Origin: Corynebacterium rhinophilum
GTDB taxonomy: Bacteria > Actinomycetota > Actinomycetes > Mycobacteriales > Mycobacteriaceae
Direction: 5' to 3'
Length of the DNA: 64,000 nt
Assembly: GCF_030227225.1 (NCBI RefSeq)
Contig: NZ_JASPHQ010000007.1
Span: forward strand, 1-64,000
Part shown: positions 35,748 through 46,862 of the stretch, piece by piece
How the letters are laid out: each line of letters starts with the position of its first letter
How positions within the stretch are numbered: the first letter of the stretch is position 1
The notes under the pieces: model-generated
Database searches by the model: none
Told to the model about the DNA's origin: nothing
The model's input: only the letters and a program-made list of their open reading frames with translations
Position numbers and translations under genes: made by a program

Positions 35748-37331
35748 TCAGGCATCATCTGTGGGAAGCGGCCCAGCGGAGGTATCGCCGCGCAGGCGTT
35801 TGATGATGTTTTCTGCAGAAATCAGGCACATCGGCACGCCGACGCCCGGCACGGTGGTCGCACCGGCGTAGTAGAGGCCGGCCACCTTGCGCGAGGCATT
35901 GCGCCCGCGGAAGAACGCAGATTGAAATAGCGTATGTGCTGGCCCCAAAGCTCCACCTGACCAGGAGTGATAGCGGTCGGCAAAATCGGCTGGTCCGAGG
36001 CTGCGCGTGATGGTGATTCGCTCGCGGAGGTCAGGAATATCGGCGGTGCGGGAAAGCTGGTCGAGGGCGGCATCTGCAATAGCAGCAACGCGCGGGGAAG
36101 CCTCGGGATGGTAGGCATCGCCGTGCCCGTAGGCTTCTGCAGCGGGTACGGGGATGAGGAAGAACAAGTTCTCGTGGCCTTCTGGTGCGACATCCGCGTC
36201 GGTGGCCGAAACCTTCGAAATGTAGATGGACTCAGAGGCGCCGAGGGGACGTTCCGTTTCCGGCGCGGAAAAGACTGCGCGGAAATCGGGGTCCCAGTCC
36301 TGGCTGAACAAAAAGGTGTGGTGAGCTAGCTCCGGGAGCTTTCCCTTCACACCGGCGAGTACCACCACGGTACCCAGCCCCGGATTGCGGCGGGCCCAGT
36401 AGCGCTCCGGATAGGTGCGCAGCTTCCGGGGCAGCAGCTGATTTTCGGTGTGGTGCAGGTCAGCAGCCGAGACCACAATATCGGCATCGATATGCCCGTT
36501 CGTTGTGCGGACGCCGGTGGCGCGGGAGGAGGACCCGCCGGTGGTGGTGATGGAGGTGACCTCTTCACCCAAGCGGAAGGTGGCGCCGAATTTTTCCGCT
36601 TGGCGGTAGATGGCCTGCACCACCGCGTGGAATCCGCCGAGGGGGTAGCGCACACCTTCCACCAGGTCAGTATGGCTTAAAAGGGAATACAGCGCTGGGG
36701 CCGCGGCAGGCTCGGAGGAGAGAAAAACCGCTGGGTAGCTCAGGATCTGTCGCAGGCGCGTATCCGAAAATTGCCCGTTGACGTGCTTTTGCAAGCTAGT
36801 AGTAAGCAGCGCTGCAATCCGCGCTAGCCGATGCCGAATATCTGCATGCACCAAGTTCAAGGGCGCCGAAAATGTGGTGTACAAAAAGTGATCGAGCGCT
36901 ACGTGGTAGGCGTCGCTGGCATCTGCCAAATAGCTGCGCACCTGGCTGCCCGCGCCTGGTTCTAGCGACTCGAAGAGTTGGGCCACATTATCGGTCCCGG
37001 AATGTACATCCACGGGGGTAGGGCGCGAGCCGGTGCCAGTAGCGGATTCGGCGGGGCCGCCGGTATAGACGCGGTAATCCGGCGAGAGTCCCACTAGATC
37101 CAGTTCCTTTTCTGTCGAGGTACCGCAGAGGGAAAAGAAGTGGTCGAAGGCATCCGGCATGAGGTACCAGGACGGTCCGGTATCCCAGCGGAACCCAGCC
37201 TCCGCATAGCTGCCCGCGCGCCCGCCGACCTCGTCTAGGGAGTCTACGACGGTAACTTCATAGCCCTCTTTTCCGAGGAGGGCAGCGGTGGCAAGGCCGG
37301 CGATGCCGGCCCCGATGACGACGACGTGCAT
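35748..37331 (-). CDS. crtI: Phytoene desaturase (CrtI family)
   Basis: 527 aa. FAD-dependent desaturation of phytoene toward lycopene or related carotenoids, at the membrane. Dinucleotide-binding motif VVIGAGIAGLATAALLGKEG at the N-terminus, GGRAGSYAEAGFRWDTGPSW next, GVRYPLGGFHAVVQA, and the C-terminal YYAGATTVPGVGVPMCLISA typical of CrtI. It lies 25 nt downstream of crtB on the same strand, giving a crtB-crtI operon. No lycopene elongase or cyclase is nearby, so the end product is not known. ATG at 37331 with AAGGAGAA upstream. Confidence 0.92.
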   Translation of the reverse strand: MHVVVIGAGIAGLATAALLGKEGYEVTVVDSLDEVGGRAGSYAEAGFRWDTGPSWYLMPDAFDHFFSLCGTSTEKELDLVGLSPDYRVYTGGPAESATGTGSRPTPVDVHSGTDNVAQLFESLEPGAGSQVRSYLADASDAYHVALDHFLYTTFSAPLNLVHADIRHRLARIAALLTTSLQKHVNGQFSDTRLRQILSYPAVFLSSEPAAAPALYSLLSHTDLVEGVRYPLGGFHAVVQAIYRQAEKFGATFRLGEEVTSITTTGGSSSRATGVRTTNGHIDADIVVSAADLHHTENQLLPRKLRTYPERYWARRNPGLGTVVVLAGVKGKLPELAHHTFLFSQDWDPDFRAVFSAPETERPLGASESIYISKVSATDADVAPEGHENLFFLIPVPAAEAYGHGDAYHPEASPRVAAIADAALDQLSRTADIPDLRERITITRSLGPADFADRYHSWSGGALGPAHTLFQSAFFRGRNASRKVAGLYYAGATTVPGVGVPMCLISAENIIKRLRGDTSAGPLPTDDA

Positions 37332-37356
37332 GATGTTCTCCTTAGTACTCGGTGCA

Positions 37357-38199
37357 CTATCGAACCGCGCGCACCGCGCGGGCGGCTAGCCACGCCTTGG
37401 TGCGATTCGGCACGGATATGCGGGTGGTTTTTAACTCCGCGGCGGGGGTAGCGGCGAGCCGGTTGGTGAGCTCGGCAAAGATATCGGCGGCCGCGCGCAC
37501 ACCGAAGCGGGCGGATAGCGGCAAGAGGTTAATGGATTCTTCGGCGGCAGCGAGATCGTGGCGGATATCGGCGATGAGCGCGGACTTGGCGGCCTCGGAA
37601 AGCTCTCCGCCAGCGGCCTGTGGAAAATAGGCCCGGCCCAGGACCGAGGAGTCCTCGCCTAAATCCCGCAGGAAGTTAATCTTTTGAAACGCTGCCCCCA
37701 AGTGGCGTGCGCCGCGGTCCATCGTGGCGCGGTCGGCGGCGGACACGGTTTCTTCCGTCAAGAAGACCTGCACGCACAATAAGCCGATGACCTCGGCGGA
37801 ACCGTAGATATACTCGGCGAGTTCCGCGGCGGAATACTCCCGCTGGGAAAGGTCGGCGCGCATGGAATCGAAAAAGGCCACGAGGTGCTGGCGCTGGAAG
37901 ACACAGCGCCTAGCGGTAATGGCATAGGAATGCACGACGGGATCGGTGTGCAACCTTTTCTCCGGCGCCGCTAGGATAGCGGCCTCGTAGGCATCGAGCG
38001 CGGCGGCGGCATCGATGCTGGCTTGGTGCGCGGTGCCATCGACAAGCTCGTCTGCGATGCGCACTACGGCATAAAGGTGGCGGATGTCTTCGCGCACCCG
38101 CCCGCGCAAAAGGCGCGTGGCCAGGGAAAAACTGGTGGAATACTGCCCCATAACCTGCGCGGCCGCGCGCGAGGCCGCCTGGTCATAGCGAGTCAACAT
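37357..38199 (-). CDS. crtB: Phytoene/squalene synthase (CrtB)
   Basis: 280 aa. Condenses two geranylgeranyl-PP molecules to phytoene. Seen: YSTSFSLATRLLRGRVREDI, the first Asp-rich motif ADELVD (usually DDxxD-like), and the second FLRDLGEDS. The ORF is open to 38598, but upstream translation is the shadow of guaB1; the ATG at 38199 (MLTRYDQA) gives the normal CrtB start and length. It is the first gene of the crtBI pair, divergent in function from guaB1, which ends 32 nt upstream on the same strand. Confidence 0.9.
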   Translation of the reverse strand: MLTRYDQAASRAAAQVMGQYSTSFSLATRLLRGRVREDIRHLYAVVRIADELVDGTAHQASIDAAAALDAYEAAILAAPEKRLHTDPVVHSYAITARRCVFQRQHLVAFFDSMRADLSQREYSAAELAEYIYGSAEVIGLLCVQVFLTEETVSAADRATMDRGARHLGAAFQKINFLRDLGEDSSVLGRAYFPQAAGGELSEAAKSALIADIRHDLAAAEESINLLPLSARFGVRAAADIFAELTNRLAATPAAELKTTRISVPNRTKAWLAARAVRAVR

Positions 38200-38230
38200 A
38201 CTTGCAAAAGTAGCACGCGCCCAAAGCGTC

Positions 38231-39764
<1,534 letters not shown>

Positions 39765-41186
39765 GTGTCTCAGAATCCCGCCCCGAAAATCTCCGCAGAG
39801 GTCATAGCCAACCTCACCATCTTGGTGCTCTCCGCGATGGTGATGATCCTGAATGAAACCGCGCTTTCGGTGGCGCTGCCTACCATCATGGCGGATTTCT
39901 CCATCCCGGCGACCTCCGCGCAGTGGCTGCTGACCGGCTTCTTGCTCACCATGGGCGTGGTCATTCCCACCACTGGGTTCCTGATGGATAAATTCACCAC
40001 CCGGCAGATTTTTGGCGCCTCCACCGGCATCTTCCTGACGGGCACGGTGCTAGCGGCGCTCGCCCCGGCCTTTGGGTTACTGCTGGCCGGCCGCGTGCTG
40101 CAGGCTGCCGGTACCGCGCTGATGATTCCCACCCTTATGACCGTGGCCATGACGCTCGTTCCACCGCAGTGCCGCGGCACCGTCATGGGCATTATCACTG
40201 TGGTCATCTCCGTGGCACCGGCCTTGGGCCCCACCGTCGGCGGGTTCATTTTGAGCATGGCGACCTGGCACGTCATCTTCTGGACCATGGTCCCGCTCAT
40301 CGCCGCCATTAGCATCGCCGGTTACTTCCGCCTGGTCAACGTGGGTGAGCGCAGGGATACCCGGCTCGATATCCCGTCGGTATTCTTATCCGCCCTGGCC
40401 TTTGGCGGGCTCATTTATGGCCTATCGTCCATCGAAAAGATGGTGGAGGGCGGCTCGCTTGCCGATGCCCTCGTGCTCCTCCTCGGCGTCCTCTCCCTCA
40501 TTACCTTTACCGTGCGCCAACTCCGGTTGGCCAAGGTAAACCGCGCGCTATTGGACCTGCGCCCGTTCAAGGTCCGCAATTTCACCCTCGCGGTTATCGC
40601 CATGCTGCTCATGTTCGCCCTGCTGCTGGGCACGGTGAATATCCTGCCCATTTATCTGCAGACCTCGCTGGCGGTATCCTCGCTGGTCACGGGCCTCGTG
40701 GTCATGCCGGGCGGCCTCTTGCAGGGCGGGATATCCCCGATTGTGGGGCGGATTTATGACGCCCTTGGCCCCCGGCCCCTGTTGATTCCCGGCGCCATCA
40801 TGTTTTCTACCGGCATTTGGCTGATGACCCTGCTGACAGAAAACAGTGAGGTGTGGATGGTTATTGGCATGCATATCCTGTTCGCCGTGGGCATCGCGCT
40901 CATGATGACCCCGCTGATGACGGTCTCGCTGTCCTCGCTTCCCGATGACCTCTACTCCCACGGCTCCGCCATTTTGAATACGCTGCAGCAGCTCGCCGGC
41001 GCGGCGGGCACCGCCTTCCTCGTGGCCTTTTTGACTAGCGGCACCAAATCCGGCCAAGCCGAGGGCATGAGCGAGGCCGCCGCCACCGCCCAAGGCGCGC
41101 ACTGGGCCTTCCTTTTCGCCGGCGTGCTCTCGCTTTTCGTGCTCGTGCTAGCGCCGCTGCTCAAGCGCGTGCCCGCCGCCGACTAA
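39765..41186 (+). CDS. MFS drug exporter, DHA2 (14-TM, EmrB/LmrB-like)
   Basis: 473 aa with about 14 helices. Motifs: LNETALSVALPTIMADF in helix 1, SAQWLLTGFLLTMGVVIPT in helix 2, and motif C-like ISVAPALGPTVGGFILS in helix 5. These are signatures of DHA2 proton-driven multidrug exporters. The ORF is open to 39654 and would overlap guaB1; GTG at 39765 (MSQNPAPKIS) is preferred because of the promoter box. Substrate unknown. No regulator is adjacent. Confidence 0.85.
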   Translation: MSQNPAPKISAEVIANLTILVLSAMVMILNETALSVALPTIMADFSIPATSAQWLLTGFLLTMGVVIPTTGFLMDKFTTRQIFGASTGIFLTGTVLAALAPAFGLLLAGRVLQAAGTALMIPTLMTVAMTLVPPQCRGTVMGIITVVISVAPALGPTVGGFILSMATWHVIFWTMVPLIAAISIAGYFRLVNVGERRDTRLDIPSVFLSALAFGGLIYGLSSIEKMVEGGSLADALVLLLGVLSLITFTVRQLRLAKVNRALLDLRPFKVRNFTLAVIAMLLMFALLLGTVNILPIYLQTSLAVSSLVTGLVVMPGGLLQGGISPIVGRIYDALGPRPLLIPGAIMFSTGIWLMTLLTENSEVWMVIGMHILFAVGIALMMTPLMTVSLSSLPDDLYSHGSAILNTLQQLAGAAGTAFLVAFLTSGTKSGQAEGMSEAAATAQGAHWAFLFAGVLSLFVLVLAPLLKRVPAAD

Positions 41187-41225
41187 CGCCGCGCGGACTA
41201 GCGCCGCGCGGAGTAACCCCTGCCG

Positions 41226-41260
41226 GGAGAGCGCGGACCGGTCAGCCTCGCCAGCTCTCC
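41226..41260. terminator. Convergent hairpin between MFS and membrane-protein genes
   Basis: GGAGAGC (41226-41232) pairs with GCTCTCC (41254-41260). The sequence before it holds the direct repeat CGCCGCGCGGA twice (about 41188 and 41203). No T run follows. Confidence 0.45.
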
Positions 41261-41268
41261 TCCGGCGC

Positions 41269-42570
41269 CTACTGCGCGCACAGCGGTAGCTTTAGCCGCG
41301 CGGATTCGGCATCATCGCCCCACACCATGAAGATGGACTGGGTACCTTCCACGGCCATAACGTAGGTCTGCGGATCCGTTGATGCCTCGTAGCTTTGGAT
41401 GGTGCACTTATCGTTGGATAGCTCTACTGGGTCAGTGTTTGGGAGGACCGCATCGCGCTCTTCCACGCTGGGGTAGTAGGCGGCGGTGTAGTTGAAACCA
41501 TCGCCCGAGCAGGTGATCTTCGCTTCTTGTCCATCTTCTGGAGGACGGGAGGAACACTCTGCACCGAGCGCGCCGTCTTGGCCGCTGCGCGAGCCAATCA
41601 AGCTCGGATAAGCATCCGCTAGGTTCTTTTCCTTGTCATCCCAGCTGGGGTAGGACAGGAAGAACCACAACGCGCCCGCGGCGGCCACCGCGATGACGGC
41701 CAAAACAGAAATGAGCGCGATGAGCCCGCCCTTGCCCTTCTTCTTTGGCGGGGCCGCATTCATCGGCGGCATCGGCTGTTGCTGGTACTGCTGCTGGTAT
41801 TGCTGTTGATACTGCGGCCCGGCCTGGTTCTGCGGTGGGAACTGTTGCTGCGGTTGTGGCGGGAACTGTTGTTGCGGCTGGGACTCGGGCTCTGCGGCCT
41901 GCACCGGCGGGAATTGTGAGGTATCGAGATCCCGCTCGGGGCGCAGCGCCTTAACGACCTCTTTAGCGCTCGAGAAATCCTTGTCGGGTTTAAAAGAAGG
42001 ACACGTGGCGGTAACGAGTTCTTGGAAGGCGCGGACCGCATCGGCACCCGTCGCGCTCTTCGCCTTTTCCGAATCTTTCTCGGCGGTTTCCTCCGCCGTG
42101 CTTGCACCGCCTGGGCCAGCGGCGGCGAGGACGGCGACCTCTTTATCCTCATCCACGAAAACGCGCTCGGCCTTGAGTCCATGGACGGCGAAATCCGCGC
42201 GGTTGCGGCTAATCAGGAAATCCACCGCTCCGGCCACGGGGGTGAGGATTTCTTGGGCGTGGGGTTTGGTGGGGGCATCGGCAAGCGCGGGCAAAGCGGT
42301 ACCCGGGCAGGCCTTGCGGACTAAGAATTCCTGGCCATCCGCCGTCGTGCCAGAGCCCACCAGGGCGGCGAGCGCGGGGTGGTGCAGGCCGTGCAGGGCG
42401 GTAGAGGCCTTGACGATGCCCCTTGCCTCCGCCGCAAAGATCTCCACCGTAAATTCCTCGTGCGTGGAGCCATCCTCCACGACAAAAAGGGTGGAGTTGG
42501 GCCCCTCATCCAGCACTGCCTTTTCGTGCAGGTTGTGCTGGGAAGCAAAGAATTCGGGAAGGTGCGGCAC
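41269..42570 (-). CDS. Membrane protein with pseudokinase-like cytoplasmic domain
   Basis: 433 aa. Residues about 1-150 follow a Ser/Thr kinase layout without the key residues: LHGLHHPALAALVGSG (kinase HPNIV region), EFLVRKACPGTALPAL (hinge) and VHGLKAERVFVD where HRDLKPEN is expected, so the catalytic Asp is missing and no DFG follows. A Pro/Gln-rich repetitive linker (about 225-280, PPQPQQQFPPQ) leads to one transmembrane helix (about 287-310) and an extracytoplasmic domain with four Cys. The function is unknown. The pseudokinase reading is inference from motif positions. Confidence 0.55.
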   Translation of the reverse strand: MPHLPEFFASQHNLHEKAVLDEGPNSTLFVVEDGSTHEEFTVEIFAAEARGIVKASTALHGLHHPALAALVGSGTTADGQEFLVRKACPGTALPALADAPTKPHAQEILTPVAGAVDFLISRNRADFAVHGLKAERVFVDEDKEVAVLAAAGPGGASTAEETAEKDSEKAKSATGADAVRAFQELVTATCPSFKPDKDFSSAKEVVKALRPERDLDTSQFPPVQAAEPESQPQQQFPPQPQQQFPPQNQAGPQYQQQYQQQYQQQPMPPMNAAPPKKKGKGGLIALISVLAVIAVAAAGALWFFLSYPSWDDKEKNLADAYPSLIGSRSGQDGALGAECSSRPPEDGQEAKITCSGDGFNYTAAYYPSVEERDAVLPNTDPVELSNDKCTIQSYEASTDPQTYVMAVEGTQSIFMVWGDDAESARLKLPLCAQ

Positions 42571-42786
42571 GGCTATTTTATTCCTTTGTATCTACGAGAC
42601 GACAGGGAGAATGAAGAAGATTCTAGAGCAAAAAGGCCCTGTTCGCTACCGGCGTACACCCATGTGAGCTGCGAGTATGGGCGGTTTGGGCCGTTTATAG
42701 GGCGATGGGGGCCAAAAAGAGGAAATCCTTTGGGGCGTGCGGCGTTACAGTGGGTACCACATTAGAAGCGAAAGTTTAGGGGAGTC
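42571..42786 (+). promoter_or_regulatory. clpC promoter region with ClgR-like and SigH-like sites
   Basis: CGCTACCGGCG (42644-42654) fits the core CGC-N5-GCG of the ClgR operator that controls clp genes in C. glutamicum. GGAAAT (42721-42726) and CGTTAC (42743-42748) have the form and spacing (about 19 nt between GGAA and GTT) of a SigH heat/oxidative-stress promoter. Both consensus sequences are from memory. AGGGGAG precedes the ATG at 42787. Confidence 0.5.
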
Positions 42787-45639
42787 ATGTTCGAGAGGTT
42801 TACAGACCGTGCTCGTCGCGTCATCGTTTTGGCGCAAGAAGAAGCACGCATGCTTAACCACAACTACATCGGAACCGAGCACATCCTGCTCGGCCTTATC
42901 CACGAGGGAGAAGGTGTAGCTGCCAAGGCTCTAGAGTCCATGGGCATTTCCTTGGAGGACGTGCGCCGTGAGGTAGAGGAGATCATCGGCCAGGGCAGCC
43001 AGCCGCACACCGGCCACATTCCTTTTACCCCGCGCGCTAAGAAGGTCCTTGAGCTGTCCTTGCGCGAGGGCCTGCAGATGGGTCACAAGTACATCGGCAC
43101 GGAGTTCCTCCTGCTCGGACTTATCCGTGAGGGCGACGGCGTTGCCGCACAGGTGCTGACGAAGCTCGGCGCTGATCTGCCGCGCGTGCGTCAGCAGGTT
43201 ATCCAGCTGCTGTCCGGCTACGAGGGCGGCCAGCAAGAAGGCGGCGGCGACTCGAACCAAGCCCCAGGCCCCATCGGCGCGGGCGCAGGTTCCGGCGCCG
43301 GTGCCGGCGGACGCGGTGGTTCCGGCGGCTCGGGCGAGCGCTCCAACTCGCTCGTGCTGGACCAGTTCGGCCGCAACCTCACCCAGGCAGCCAAGGACGG
43401 CAAGCTAGACCCCGTCGTTGGTCGCGAGTCTGAGGTTGAGCGCATCATGCAGGTACTCTCCCGCCGCACCAAGAACAACCCGGTGCTCATCGGTGAGCCC
43501 GGCGTTGGTAAGACCGCTGTGGTTGAGGGCTTGGCGCTGGACATCGTCAACGGCAAGGTCCCAGAAACTCTTAAGGACAAGCAGCTGTACTCGCTTGACC
43601 TGGGTTCTTTGGTTGCCGGTTCCCGCTACCGCGGTGACTTTGAGGAACGCCTAAAGAAGGTTCTTAAGGAAATTAACCAGCGCGGTGACATCATCTTATT
43701 CATCGACGAGATTCACACCCTCGTCGGTGCCGGTGCCGCCGAAGGTGCCATCGACGCTGCTTCGCTGCTAAAACCCAAGCTTGCCCGCGGTGAGCTACAG
43801 ACCATCGGTGCTACCACCCTGGATGAGTACCGCAAGCACATCGAAAAGGATGCCGCGCTGGAGCGTCGTTTCCAGCCGGTGCAGGTCGATGAACCTTCGC
43901 TGGATGATACTTTCCTCATCCTGAAGGGCCTGCGCGATAAGTACGAGGCGCACCACCGCGTGTCCTACACCGATGAGGCACTGCACGCTGCCGCGCAGCT
44001 GGCGGACCGCTACATCAATGACCGCTTCTTGCCGGATAAGGCCGTCGACCTCCTCGATGAGGCCGGTGCCCGCATGCGCATCAAGCGCATGACCGCCCCG
44101 AAGGGCCTGCGCGAGGTCGATGACCGCATCGCAGAGGTTCGCCGGGAAAAGGAAGCGGCTATCGATGCCCAGGACTTCGAAAAGGCCGCCGGCCTGCGCG
44201 ATGACGAGCGCAAGCTGGGCGAGGAGCGCTCCGAGAAGGAAAAGCAGTGGCGCTCCGGTGACCTGGAGGAAATCGCCGAGGTGGGCGAGGACCAAATTGC
44301 TGAGGTTCTGGCGCACTGGACCGGCATCCCCGTGCTGAAGCTGACGGAGAAGGAATCTTCCCGCCTGCTCAACATGGAAGAAGAGCTGCACAAGCGCATC
44401 ATTGGCCAGGACGAGGCGGTCAAGTCCGTCTCCCGCGCCATCCGCCGCACCCGTGCAGGCCTCAAGGATCCACGCCGTCCTTCCGGTTCCTTCATCTTCG
44501 CCGGCCCGTCCGGTGTGGGTAAGACTGAGCTGTCGAAGTCGCTGGCTAACTTCCTCTTCGGTTCGGATGATGACCTCATCCAGATCGACATGGGCGAGTT
44601 CCACGACCGCTTCACCGCCTCCCGCCTCTTCGGTGCTCCTCCGGGATACGTTGGCTACGAAGAGGGCGGCCAGCTGACCGAGAAGGTTCGCCGCAAGCCA
44701 TTCTCCGTGGTGCTTTTTGATGAGATCGAAAAGGCCCACAAGGAGATCTACAACACCTTGCTGCAGGTGCTGGAAGATGGCCGGCTTACCGATGGCCAGG
44801 GCCGCGTCGTCGACTTCAAGAACACCGTCCTCATCTTCACCTCGAACCTGGGTACCCAGGACATCTCTAAGCCGGTGGGCTTGGGCTTTACCGGCGCCAG
44901 CGAGAACGATTCGGACGCCCAGTACGAGCGGATGAAGGCAAAGGTCAACGACGAGCTGAAGAAGCACTTCCGCCCCGAGTTCCTGAACCGTATCGATGAC
45001 GTCGTGGTCTTCCACCAGCTCACCCGCGAGCAGATCGTGCAGATGGTTAACCTGCTCATTGACCGCGTGGGTACCCAGCTGGAGGAGCGCGATATGGGCA
45101 TCGAGCTCACCGATAAGGCCCAGAACCTCCTGGCCCAGCGCGGCTTCGACCCGGTTCTTGGTGCTCGTCCGTTGCGCCGCACCATTCAGCGCGATATCGA
45201 GGACCAGCTCTCGGAGAAGATCCTCTTCGGCGAGATTGGCGCCGGCGAGATCATCTCGGTCGACGTCGAAGGCTGGGACGGCGAGTCCAAGGACGACTCC
45301 GGCGCTACCTTCACTTTCACCCCGCGCCCGAAGCCGCTGCCTGATGACATCGATGAGCCTTCGCTTGCCGATGCCTCCGTTCGCGACAACGACCCCTCCG
45401 ACGGTTCCGATTCGGATAACTCCGACTCCGACTCCGACTCCGACTCCGATTCCGACGGCGACAACGGCGACGGCAACGGCCCGAAGGACAGCGGTTCCGG
45501 TTCCGACAATGACGGCATCGACACCAACGGCGAGCCGGATGTCATTTCCCCGGATGTGCCTTCGGAAAAGCCGGGCCCTGGTAACTCCGACGACGATGGC
45601 AAGAACCCGCCACCAGCAGGTGCTGGCCAACCGATGTAA
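42787..45639 (+). CDS. clpC: ATP-dependent Clp protease ATP-binding subunit ClpC
   Basis: 950 aa. AAA+ unfoldase that feeds ClpP. N domain with two Clp_N repeats ([40 protein letters not shown]), a Gly/Ala-rich linker (about 150-185), first AAA with Walker [11 protein letters not shown] near 238, UVR-containing middle domain (about 425-460), and second AAA with GPSGVGKTE near 576. The core ends near residue 845; about 105 residues follow, including a Ser-Asp repeat and Pro-rich end, longer than mycobacterial ClpC1 (about 848 aa). Promoter region carries ClgR/SigH-like sites. Confidence 0.95.
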   Translation: MFERFTDRARRVIVLAQEEARMLNHNYIGTEHILLGLIHEGEGVAAKALESMGISLEDVRREVEEIIGQGSQPHTGHIPFTPRAKKVLELSLREGLQMGHKYIGTEFLLLGLIREGDGVAAQVLTKLGADLPRVRQQVIQLLSGYEGGQQEGGGDSNQAPGPIGAGAGSGAGAGGRGGSGGSGERSNSLVLDQFGRNLTQAAKDGKLDPVVGRESEVERIMQVLSRRTKNNPVLIGEPGVGKTAVVEGLALDIVNGKVPETLKDKQLYSLDLGSLVAGSRYRGDFEERLKKVLKEINQRGDIILFIDEIHTLVGAGAAEGAIDAASLLKPKLARGELQTIGATTLDEYRKHIEKDAALERRFQPVQVDEPSLDDTFLILKGLRDKYEAHHRVSYTDEALHAAAQLADRYINDRFLPDKAVDLLDEAGARMRIKRMTAPKGLREVDDRIAEVRREKEAAIDAQDFEKAAGLRDDERKLGEERSEKEKQWRSGDLEEIAEVGEDQIAEVLAHWTGIPVLKLTEKESSRLLNMEEELHKRIIGQDEAVKSVSRAIRRTRAGLKDPRRPSGSFIFAGPSGVGKTELSKSLANFLFGSDDDLIQIDMGEFHDRFTASRLFGAPPGYVGYEEGGQLTEKVRRKPFSVVLFDEIEKAHKEIYNTLLQVLEDGRLTDGQGRVVDFKNTVLIFTSNLGTQDISKPVGLGFTGASENDSDAQYERMKAKVNDELKKHFRPEFLNRIDDVVVFHQLTREQIVQMVNLLIDRVGTQLEERDMGIELTDKAQNLLAQRGFDPVLGARPLRRTIQRDIEDQLSEKILFGEIGAGEIISVDVEGWDGESKDDSGATFTFTPRPKPLPDDIDEPSLADASVRDNDPSDGSDSDNSDSDSDSDSDSDGDNGDGNGPKDSGSGSDNDGIDTNGEPDVISPDVPSEKPGPGNSDDDGKNPPPAGAGQPM
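45421..45456 (+). repeat. TCCGAC hexamer microsatellite in clpC
   Basis: Six head-to-tail units of TCCGAC, the fifth reading TCCGAT, encode the (Ser-Asp)n stretch in the ClpC tail. Slippage would change tail length in steps of two residues and keep the frame. Confidence 0.85.
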
Positions 45640-45674
45640 CTAATCGGTTCGGCTCGCCCCGCCCCGGCTTGCAT

Positions 45675-45713
45675 AACCACCCACGGTTCCACCGCGAACC
45701 CTGGGTGGTTTTT
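45675..45713 (+). terminator. Terminator of clpC
   Basis: AACCACCCA (45675-45683) pairs with TGGGTGGTT (45702-45710), with inner GGTTC/GAACC, followed by TTT. It lies 36 nt after the clpC stop. Confidence 0.88.
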
Positions 45714-45761
45714 CGTATGTGCCCAGCGTGGTGCACGGGGGTATTGCTAAAATGGCCGGTT

Positions 45762-45932
45762 ATGGGACTTCAATATCGTTCGCGCAAAAAGACCGGCAAG
45801 AATAGCTGGATTAACATCTCCGGATCCGGTGCTTCCATGTCCACGAAGATTGGTCCGGTGACCTTTAATTCTCGCGGCGGCATGTGGGTCAACCTCCCTG
45901 GCGGGCTCAACTTCCGCGGCCGTTGGCGTTAA
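45762..45932 (+). CDS. DUF4236 small protein
   Basis: 56 aa: basic, Gly/Ser/Asn-rich, with RSRKKTGKNSWINISGSG and GGMWVNLPGGLNFRGRW, the pattern of DUF4236 proteins, whose role is unknown. The ATG at 45762 is chosen because TAAAAT lies eight bases upstream (leaderless) and the upstream part of the frame covers the clpC terminator. Confidence 0.75.
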   Translation: MGLQYRSRKKTGKNSWINISGSGASMSTKIGPVTFNSRGGMWVNLPGGLNFRGRWR

Positions 45933-45972
45933 CGATTCTCTGTGCTTCAACGCTGATAGGCCCGGCGGGAGG

Positions 45973-46827
45973 TTAAACCGGCAGGTGGAAGAGGCCGGCG
46001 GAGTTTTGCTCGGCGAGGCCATCGTCAAGCAGCGAAGCCAGCGCGCGGGAACGTTGCGCGGCATCGGGCCAAACCACGTCGATAGCGGACTGCGGCACTG
46101 GGTGATCGGCGGCGCGCAGCACGTCTAGAATCTTGCCGCGCACCTGCCTATCGGTCCCAGCAAATTTTTGCACGCGCTTTTTCGCGCGGGTTTGTTCCGC
46201 GGCGGAAGGCTCGGGGCACCCGGCGAGCTGCCAGGCACACGTCGCGCGCAGGGGACAACGCTTGCAATCGGGATTTTTCGCCGTACACACCAGTGCGCCG
46301 AGCTCCATGAGCGCAGCAGAAAACCGCGGCCCGTTGCGCTCGGGCAAGAGGGCGGCCACAGCGGCGAGCTCGCGCTTGGAGGGCGACGGGGCGAGGAAAT
46401 TTCCGTCCTCGGCGCGGGCATAGACGCGGCGCACGTTGGTATCGACCACCGGCACGTTCTGGCCAAAGTAAAAGCACGCCACGGCGCGGGCGGTGTAGTC
46501 GCCGATTCCAGGCAGTGCGAGCAGCTCATCCACGTCTGATGGAACCTTGTCCATTACCCCCGCACACTCCCAGAGCCGCAGCGCGCGCCGCGGGTAGCCG
46601 AGCTTGCCCCAGGCGCGCAGCACCTCGGCGCGGGAGGCTTGGGCGAAGTCCGCGGGGGTGGGCCAGCGCCGCATCCATTCCTCCCACACGGGGGCGACGC
46701 GGGCGACGGGGGTCTGCTGGCTCATGACCTCGGAAAGGAGCACTCCCCAGGCGGAGGTACCGGGGCACCGCCAGGGCAAATCGCGTTCATTGGCGTCAAA
46801 CCAGGAAAGAAGTGCGTGCGTATCCAT
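45973..46827 (-). CDS. mutY: A/G-specific adenine glycosylase
   Basis: 284 aa. Removes adenine opposite 8-oxoguanine. Seen: LLSEVMSQQTPVARVAPVWE, helix-hairpin-helix LPGIGDYTARAVACFYFG followed by the catalytic Asp in VVDTNVRRV near residue 129, and the iron-sulfur cluster motif CTAKNPDCKRCPLRATC. It is shorter than E. coli MutY (350 aa) because the C-terminal NUDIX-like domain is reduced, as in other actinobacteria. It is divergent from the carbonic anhydrase. Confidence 0.93.
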   Translation of the reverse strand: MDTHALLSWFDANERDLPWRCPGTSAWGVLLSEVMSQQTPVARVAPVWEEWMRRWPTPADFAQASRAEVLRAWGKLGYPRRALRLWECAGVMDKVPSDVDELLALPGIGDYTARAVACFYFGQNVPVVDTNVRRVYARAEDGNFLAPSPSKRELAAVAALLPERNGPRFSAALMELGALVCTAKNPDCKRCPLRATCAWQLAGCPEPSAAEQTRAKKRVQKFAGTDRQVRGKILDVLRAADHPVPQSAIDVVWPDAAQRSRALASLLDDGLAEQNSAGLFHLPV

Positions 46828-46862
46828 CTCGCAGGACAGTCTAGGGCATTAAAATATAGTTC

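Noticed and set aside
45421..45456. Possible regulatory tandem repeat
   Set aside because: It is the in-frame coding repeat of the ClpC tail, so it is listed as a microsatellite and not a control element.
43795..45630. 611-aa open frame opposite clpC
   Set aside because: Antisense shadow of clpC; the VGVGVG stretch is the complement of the Ser-Asp repeat.
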